The notes under the pieces were generated by a model, which saw only the letters and a program-made list of their open reading frames with translations, did no database searches and had not been told where the DNA came from. The translations under genes were made by a program, and so were the position numbers. A stretch of 64,000 nucleotides of DNA, taken from NCBI GenBank assembly GCA_030159075.1, contig BROG01000136.1, positions 868,001 through 932,000 on the forward strand, written 5' to 3'. Origin of the DNA: Atrina japonica (lineage: Eukaryota > Mollusca > Bivalvia > Pterioida > Pinnidae). The stretch's first letter is position 1. Each line of letters starts with the position of its first letter. Below are positions 46,691-64,000 of this stretch, in pieces.

Positions 46691-47189
46691 TCAACTTAAT
46701 TTGTGTCTACTTTTGGTTACATTTAGAGCACATGCTCAAAAATGATTTTCTTTCTTTTAGATTAAAACACTGGTTAGTCGTTGTATAAGATCGTTTATAT
46801 CTATCGGTATATAAGCTGGACAAACGTGTATGTCGTTTTATCAGATAACCATACATTTATTTTGTTTCGTTGGAGTAACTAGGGGATACATAAACATAAG
46901 TATGTGATATTTCGGTACGCGCTGATTATATTATACTAAAGAAATATCTCCAATGGTAAGCACCATTCAATTGATAAACTCCTCAAAAACTGAGGAAAAC
47001 TGAGTTATATTTGAACAGTTCTTACTCTGAGACGGATTTTTGAATAAATTTAGGTTAATTTTGCCTTGTATGAATGCGTGTATGCGTTTCAATATGTTGA
47101 AAATAATGTCTTTTTATATTTTTGTTTTCCACTTTGAATATTCGTACACATAAAAACCATTGAATAGTTTACTTATTAATAAAGATACA

Positions 47190-47305
47190 AAAACCAAAGA
47201 GAGTTAATGGGAAATACAGACAAACACGGACCTCAGGAATATCCCTAGGCGGGATCAAATGCCATGGATGAGTTAGAATTACCTGTCAACTGACTTTCTT
47301 AACCG
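47190..47305 (-). repeat. Dispersed repeat, Penelope-associated family (partial)
   Basis: GACAAACACGGACCTCAGGA, GGCGGGATCAAATGCCATGG and ACCTGTCAACTGAC. Confidence 0.7.
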
Positions 47306-47481
47306 TTTTAAGTATCATGGTACGGAGTGTTTTTAAGTGTTGGTTGCAGATTTAACAGACCCTTCAACACATCTCTGGTTTTTAACTTAGAATTTTGAAT
47401 ACAGACATTAGCTAGAAATAGTTTTGTGGATTTACTGTAAGTCATTTGATTTGTTAGAATTCGAGGATGAAATATTCTGTG

Positions 47482-47500
47482 TTATATATATATATATATA

Positions 47501-47589
<89 letters not shown>

Positions 47590-48054
47590 TTTTTTTATTA
47601 ATATTTAAATTATTATTTTTTATTATTTTTATATTATATTTAATATATTTATTTTAATATATTTCTTTAAAATTATATATTTATATTAGTTAATCTATCA
47701 TTATATATATTAATATTATTTATTTTAAAATTATCATTATTAATAGTTTATATATTTTCTTAATTAATATTTTATATATTAATTTTATATTCTTATATAT
47801 ATATTCTAATTATATTTTTTTATTATTAATATATATCAATATTATATATTTATAAAATTTATTATTATTTATTATTTTTATTTATGTATTATAATTATTT
47901 ATATATACATTAATTTTTTTATATAAATATATGATAATGTTGTTATATTTATAATATTTTTATCTTATATATTAAATATATATCTTTTATTTTATTTATT
48001 ATATTAGTATTTTATTTTTTTATTATTTTTTATTATATTATTTTTATATATTAT

Positions 48055-48090
<36 letters not shown>

Positions 48091-48512
48091 CTCTATATAT
48101 TTTCTTTATATATATATATATATTTCAAAATATTATTTATATATAATTTATATATATATCTATATATATTTTATATTTATATAATAACTTCTTTATATAT
48201 ATATTATATTATATATCTAAATTAATAATTTATAAATAAAATAATAGTATATATATATATATATATATATAACTAAATTGAATTTAATTTATAATCATTT
48301 ATTATATTATTTATTTTTTATATTTATAATTAACAATATATAATTCTATATATTTATATTAATAATTATTATAAATTATAATATTTTATATTTTATTATG
48401 TATTATATATTAATTTATATATTATTATTTTCTATAGTATTTTTTAATTATATTTATAAAATATTAATATATAGATTTTATTATATATATATATATATTA
48501 TATATAATATCA

Positions 48513-48544
<32 letters not shown>

Positions 48545-49192
48545 TATATATATTATACTTATATTTAATTATTAATATAAATAATTTTTATATTAAATAT
48601 AGTATATTCTTATATAATATATATTATATAAGCACATCTTCATCTTATTTATCATTATTATTCTTCTTATATCCTATCAATCATTAATAAATATTATTTT
48701 TTATTTTTTATTTTACTTTAATCTAATCACTCCTTTTTTCTTAAATATATTTATTATCATATATTTAAATTTAGGTTAAATAATGTATTTTATTATAGTT
48801 ATTTATAATATATATTATTTTATTTAGTACTATAATTATAAATTATATTATTATATTATATATAATATATTATTATTATATTTATATATATGATTAATAT
48901 ATTATTATATATAAATAATTAAATATTTATTCTTTTATTATATATATATATTATATATATATATATTATATAATATATATATATTATTTTTTATATAATA
49001 TAATATATATATATATATTGAATATTATATATATTATTTATATATAATAAGAATATTATAACAATAATAATTTTATAATTATAATTACATTATATTATAA
49101 TAATTATATAAATATTATATATAATTTATTATTAAATATATTATTATATAATTATTATATTTTTTTTATGTATTATATTTATATATATATAT
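47482..49192. repeat. 1.7-kb extreme AT island
   Basis: Starts as (TA)n to about 47588 and degrades into T/A words with perhaps 2-3 percent C plus G; C is more frequent than G on this strand. Several fresh (TA)n blocks (48055-48090, 48480-48555, 48945-49020). No coding potential. Confidence 0.95.
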
Positions 49193-50117
49193 ATGATCTG
49201 TTCGTTATATCGGTTTCATAACAGATTATTTTTTGTATGTGACGCGTATAATAAAGCCGAGGGGCAAATTGATTGACTTACGTGAGGAATACTAAACTAC
49301 TTTTGTTCATTACGTTCGCAGACGTCATTCATATGCACGTTGTCGATGACGTTATTTGGTGTTTGTGCCGTCATTTGTACTTGAATGGGGACAATCGAAT
49401 AAAACGTGTTGTGTAGATAATTTTAAAATTTTGTTGTCTTCCATTCATATCACATTTATGATACTCATATATTCAGTGACTGTTTCGTTTCATGCATATT
49501 TTACCGATACCACACTTTTAACTTTTGTGCAGCAACATACTGAAAATCTACCAAAAGAAACGTTAATGTTAAAAAAAGTTTCTGGTACTTTTTATTTATG
49601 TTTTAGATTAGCAATTTTAGATAACAGACGAACTCGTGACTAAGTTTGTCTTTATTTATTTAATTTTTGCATTACGTAGCTAACATTCGGTTTCATTTTG
49701 CTGATTAAAGAAAAGTATAAAGCACACTGTATTATTGGGTAATATCAAGATGTGATTGGCTCATTGACGTCAAGTTCAACTTTTCGTACTGATAGATAAA
49801 ACAGCTTTGCTGAAATTGACAATCACATGTACATATTTGTTGTTGTGTCCTGTTAGTTTTCGTATTATCACGGTTACTAAACACAGGGGGGCAGTGTGTA
49901 TCTTTTGTTCCCTGACGTAAGACTTTGATCAACCATTTTATAGTTGTTAATGACTCGTACAGTGAGATCAAAAACATGTTCAAGATTAAAAAAGAATCAA
50001 TGTGGACACAATAAATCAATATTGTCAAATTTAATCAGTATATATAGTGCAAATACAAATTACATATCAAATATTTTGAACATCATGCTTTGTGTATTTA
50101 AACACTCCATTACAACT
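49193..50117. other. Intergenic, one unrecognised 95-residue ORF
   Basis: The frame 49356-49643 (+) starts MVFVPSFVLEWGQSNKTCC and has a hydrophobic middle. No family recognised and no splice or neighbour support, so I do not call it a gene. Confidence 0.4.
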
Positions 50118-60162
<10,045 letters not shown>

Positions 60163-60551
60163 ACTGCAATATATACCGTTAAGTACTGTCTGTACCTGTT
60201 GAAATGTGTTGGTATAGATCAGTTTACAAACATCCTTAAGCAGATAAAATCCTCGTTTTGTCATGAGACATAGTAAAATCTTTGTCTGATTAATTTTCTA
60301 ATGATTACTTTTGTGAACTTTTTCGTCAAAATGATCTTATCTTTTCGTCGTCATTTTTAGTAAATGAAAAAGTGCCCTATGCGTTAGAGGTTGGATTGAT
60401 TTTAAATGACAGAAAATTTCTCATAAAACATGTAGCAGCATATATTGTCGCCGGCGACAATTTATGCAGATCCTCGCTACACACATTGACCTCGATTACA
60501 AAGATTGTCTTATGGCTAATTTTTTACTCTCCTCTTTGGTTTGATTTTTAC

Positions 60552-61985
60552 GGAAGCGTATTAGGGCCACCTAAAGTTTTTTTATTTCTTTAAAGGTGGC
60601 TTTTTCAACTTTTTTCTTGAAATTTTCGAATTTTTGTCTCGTTTTGACAACTTTTAAGTTGGCTTTTCCAACCTTTTTTCTTGACTTTTCCAACTTATTT
60701 CTTTGAAATTCCAACTTTTTCTCATTTGGCCAACTTTAAAGTTGGCTTTTTCAACTTTTTGTCTTGTAATTTCCAATTTTTTTCTTGACTTTTTCAACTT
60801 TTGTCTTGGAATTTCCAATTTTTTTCTTGGCTTTTCCAACTTTTTTCTGGACTTGTCAAGATTAATATAAATATGGCCTACAATTGTAAAGAGGCACTCA
60901 CACAGTATGTATTGAATAAATTTAACATAAATATAACATTGTTTTCAATTTTAAGATACCGTGTAAAATATCACGAAACGGTACAATTACTGATTTACAA
61001 TCAGGCGATTCTCCGCTATAATGGTTGAGTTAAAAGGAAAATGATGGTACATCTACATCGAAATTACCCTGAGATGCTATGGTAGTGACTCATATTACCA
61101 GAAATTGTGCATATATTTGGTGAAATGTAGCATTGATACAAATAAATTAAACATTTGGAACATAATGAATTATTTCAAACCATAGTTTATTAAATGGATT
61201 TTAAGTTTCTTTTCGATATGAGTCTTAAATTCTACATTGCTTAAAGCCTTATATAACTTATGGGGCGACTATTTAGGGACAGCATTGCAAATTTGGTCAA
61301 TTATTTATTTTCAGTACGTCACAAGAATATTTTTCTTAAGGACAGATCTTTTTTAGTTTTTAGTTTTTTGCCTCCATGATCATGTAGTATAACGTAGTGG
61401 CAGATCTAGACATGTTCAAAGGATAAACATAAAAATATACTAACTCAAAACTCAGTTACTGTGAATTAGATTAATTAACACGTATTTTTAAATGGTTTTA
61501 TCAGTACCCAGTCTTGCAGACACTAAATTGTGGCATGTTTATTCTTAAAAAATATTCCATTGTCAAATTAATTAACTCTGAAAAGAAAGAGAAATTCAGC
61601 AGACATATACTGAATTCTCTATTGTTTCTGAATTAGTACAAATACATATTGTTTTTTGATAGGAATGCATAACATTTAACTGGTTGGAAAAGCCAAGAAT
61701 AAAGTTGGAAAAGCCAACTTAAAGTTGGAAAAACGAGACAAAAAAGTTGGATATTCCAAGGAAGAAGTTGGAAAAGCCAATTTTAAAGTTGGCAAAACGA
61801 GACAAAAAGTTGGATATCCCAAGAAAAAAGTTGGAAAATCCAACTTTAAAGTCGGAAAAACGAGAAAAACAGTTGGAAAAACCAAGAAAAAAGTTGAACA
61901 TTCCAAGAAATTTGTTGGAAAAGTCAACTTTAAAGTTGGCATAACGAGAAATAAAATACAAATGAGGTGGCCCTTATACGCTTCC
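60552..61985. mobile_element. Foldback-like DNA element with long, subrepeat-rich inverted arms
   Basis: Left end GGAAGCGTATTAGGGCCACC and right-end complement GGAAGCGTATAAGGGCCACC differ at one position. Arms (60595-60850 and 61681-61950) are inverted relative to each other and built of short AAGTTGGAAAAGCCAA-like subrepeats with the palindrome CCAACTTTAAAGTTGG. The middle (60850-61680) is AT-rich without an ORF. The target duplication is not resolved. Four frames across each arm look open only because of the repeat. Confidence 0.82.
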
Positions 61986-61989
61986 ATAG

Positions 61990-62410
61990 ATTTAAGATGA
62001 AATTTATCGGTGCTATGATGCTTTAAAGAAGATAATTAAGCCGCAGTGTTAGTATCTAGAAGCCGCTATTCTAAATTAAAAGCATTTGGTCCCTACAAAC
62101 CATTGACCTGTATTTGGGGCAATAAACTATTAAACACAGGTCCTAAGGGAGATTGCAACAAAAAAACGGGTATAGAAGTAATGTTATATGGTTGAAAATT
62201 ATTTTCCGGGTAATTTCACAACTGCATATAGCAATTTATAAATGCACTCTAAGTTAAATCTTTGAACAATTAATTGTCAATTTGTCTGTTGATATATAAG
62301 TGGACGATGCGATTGTTTAGTTGTTTCACAGTACGAACAACAGTAGATGCTGGATAATTTATTTGCATATTGTGATGAGTGAAATGTAGTACAAATATTG
62401 ACACAACAAA
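61990..62410. other. Intergenic, nothing recognised
   Basis: No exon or repeat family seen. Confidence 0.4.
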
Positions 62411-62413
62411 ATA

Positions 62414-62578
62414 CAGTCGAAACCGGATATATTGAAAATGAATGGGAATGGATTTTTCTTTCTAATAAACAGGGTTTCAAATTAATACGGTTATAATGGT
62501 AAAAAAATAACCGGGAATCAAAGTCATTGAAAAGCGGGATTTCAATGTAACAAATTTCAATATAAGCGGGTCCTACTG
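62414..62578. mobile_element. 165-bp pogo/Tigger-like MITE
   Basis: Ends CAGTCGAAACCGGATATATT and complement CAGTAGGACCCGCTTATATT, flanked by TA on both sides (62412-62413, 62579-62580). No ORF. Same superfamily as 1522-1700 but a different subfamily. Confidence 0.7.
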
Positions 62579-62599
62579 TATAGAATTCCCGGAAAAGTG

Positions 62600-63150
62600 A
62601 TAACAATGGATCTATGATAATACTGACATTATAATAAATTTAAACCCATGTTACACAAGGGATATTTTTAAATCCCAAATTACATAGGCATCAGAAGTGT
62701 TTCCAGTCTTTATATACAGTAATGATAAAAATTAGTTTTTTTAATGTCAAATTGAAAATTGATATATGTGTTGGTATTGTATTTAATTATGCAGCTGAAG
62801 TCTGGCGACAAAACCTTGGCAGAGTGTCAGTAGTAAGATCAAAACAATAATTGCTACAATAAGTTAAGAATATTTTAGAATCTAATGGTCTTGGTAAGGT
62901 AAGGACCATGCAGCATGTTTAAACGAAGTATTTTTCTATAAAATATCAACAAAGATTGATATGCTTTTTCAACAAAGGAATATATATTTAACCGCCCTTT
63001 TAAATGTTATCTGTATAAACACCTAGGGAACAATATCTTACTGCAGTGCTATAAGTGTAAAGTTGTACGAAATTATTACTGTTACCTTATTTCGAAAAAA
63101 ATTTTGAATATCTGCGCAGTTCATTAGTAGAATAAGACCAGAACAGTAAA
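62600..63150. other. Intergenic, nothing recognised
   Basis: AT-rich sequence without gene or repeat signal. Confidence 0.4.
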
Positions 63151-63154
63151 TAAA

Positions 63155-63335
63155 TAATCTCAGATACCAAAGTATTCTTCTTTATTCTTCTGGATGTCCA
63201 GGATATAGATACAAATCTGGTAAAAATGGACAAACACAGACCTCTGGAAACCAGGAGGTGGGATCAGATGCCATGGAGGAGTAATCATTTACTATCGACC
63301 GGTCACACTCACCGCGAGTCCACAGTCAAGTCCTG
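63155..63335 (-). repeat. Dispersed repeat, Penelope-associated family
   Basis: TCAGATACCAAAGTATTC, ACCTCTGGAAACCAGGAGGT, CTATCGACCGGTCACAC, GAGTCCACAGTCAAGTCC. Inverted relative to the Penelope-like fragment that starts right after it. Confidence 0.85.
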
Positions 63336-63339
63336 TTCC

Positions 63340-63790
63340 TTTATTCATACGAAGCAGACATCATTTAGAAACTGCTGAATCATATGAAGAAAAAGCTATC
63401 GGTGTCCTGTAATTTGACATTTAGATAGTTCGACGTTTTGTCAATTAATAATGACAATTTTGATACATATGTCAATACGATATATACCAGCCTACTAGGA
63501 CTTAAAGATACAATAGAAGCGAGCATACACGCGTCACACATAGACATTTTACTTGCTATAGACACAGACGGGAAATTTACAACTAAGCTATACGACAAGC
63601 CCGAAGATTTCGGCTTTCCGATCTAAATTTTCCACGTTTAAGTAGTAATATCCCACAGTCGACCGCATATTAAGTTTAAATTTCACAAATAATCCGATAT
63701 GCCAGTGCGTGTCCAACATATGAACGTTTCATATACAGATGTAAACTACTCACTGACAAATTATTGACACAGGTATATCGAAAACTGCGT
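63340..63790 (+). pseudogene. Penelope-like RT, C-terminal fragment
   Basis: FLYSYEAD near 63345, SINNDNFDTYVNTIY, ASHIDILLAIDTDGKFTTKL, YDKPEDFGFPI and, after frame breaks, LTNY and YRKLRLMATF near 63750-63800. Same family as 24877-26620 but truncated upstream of motif C and frame-shifted. It is followed by the dispersed repeat at 63835 in the same orientation. Confidence 0.8.
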
Positions 63791-63834
63791 TTGATGGCAA
63801 CGTTCCAGTATAATAGTCTTGTTCCGATTCACTA

Positions 63835-63915
63835 AGAGAAATGTTGAGTTGCGGTTATTTGTACCAATTATGACGAGGATTCGTTCCCCACGTATTTCAT
63901 TTGTTTTTGATTGGA
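63835..63915 (+). repeat. Dispersed repeat, Penelope-associated family (5' part)
   Basis: AATGTTGAGTTGCGG and TATGACGAGGATTCGTTCCC, then divergence after about 63910. It directly follows the 3' end of the Penelope-like fragment. Confidence 0.75.
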
Positions 63916-64000
63916 TCATCAACAATGTTCCAACTAGATCTACGGATTGTTATACTGTCGAGGTATGGGTTACTCTTATGATAGTTATACATAGAAATTA

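Noticed and set aside
61676..62000. Lys/Val- and Phe/Pro-rich ORFs
   Set aside because: Reading frames of the foldback-arm subrepeats, open on both strands at once.

Overview
The window reads as nuclear DNA of an invertebrate animal, most likely a bivalve mollusc (inference). Reasons: AT-rich sequence, spliced genes with GT-AG introns, a tRNA-Lys-derived SINE of the type common in molluscs, many microsatellites, and relics of Ty3/gypsy, LINE, Penelope-like and Harbinger elements. Nothing looks prokaryotic.

Region by region. (1) About 0.6-7.5 kb: a tail-to-tail gene pair, a spliced Myb/SANT-like coiled-coil gene on the + strand and a spliced HARBI1-like DDE transposase on the - strand. Together they look like the two genes of a PIF/Harbinger element. 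(2) 9.25-23.0 kb: a LINE relic split by a 12-kb Ty3/gypsy-type LTR element (10398-22386) with near-identical LTRs, gag, pol, a fusion-type env and several small accessory ORFs. (3) 24.8-26.8 kb: a Penelope-like reverse transcriptase relic; 26.9-28 kb: a second LINE relic. (4) 30.3-60.2 kb: two cytosolic-type sulfotransferase genes in tandem on the - strand, gene B (30334-42756) and gene A (50118-60162). Each has six exons, and exons 2-6 have the same lengths in both (201, 318, 104, 166, 110 nt), except that gene B exon 5 carries a 305-bp T-rich insertion. Their introns are full of minisatellites, satellites, SINEs and MITEs. (5) 60.5-64 kb: a foldback-like element with long subrepeat-rich inverted arms, a pogo-like MITE, and a second Penelope-like fragment flanked by a dispersed repeat.

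How parts relate. The two sulfotransferases are paralogues from a local duplication; both keep the residues for PAPS binding and catalysis, so gene A should be functional, while gene B depends on whether the exon 5 insertion is real. The LTR element has what a retrovirus-like element needs: LTRs with TATA and AATAAA, a primer-binding-site-like motif, a leader splice donor, an acceptor just before env, and a polypurine tract. Its reading frames are broken many times. The two LTRs differ only by eight single-base indels and no substitutions, so I suspect many breaks are sequencing or assembly indels in a very young copy. A dispersed repeat of about 250 bp recurs about ten times and twice directly follows the 3' end of a Penelope-like ORF, suggesting it is that element's terminal sequence.

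Most notable: the LTR element with accessory ORFs and kB-like motifs; a minisatellite built from about 15 copies of a sulfotransferase exon/intron splice-donor junction; tandem repeats sitting just downstream of 5' splice sites in both paralogues; and a TIR-bounded MITE holding a tRNA-like module.
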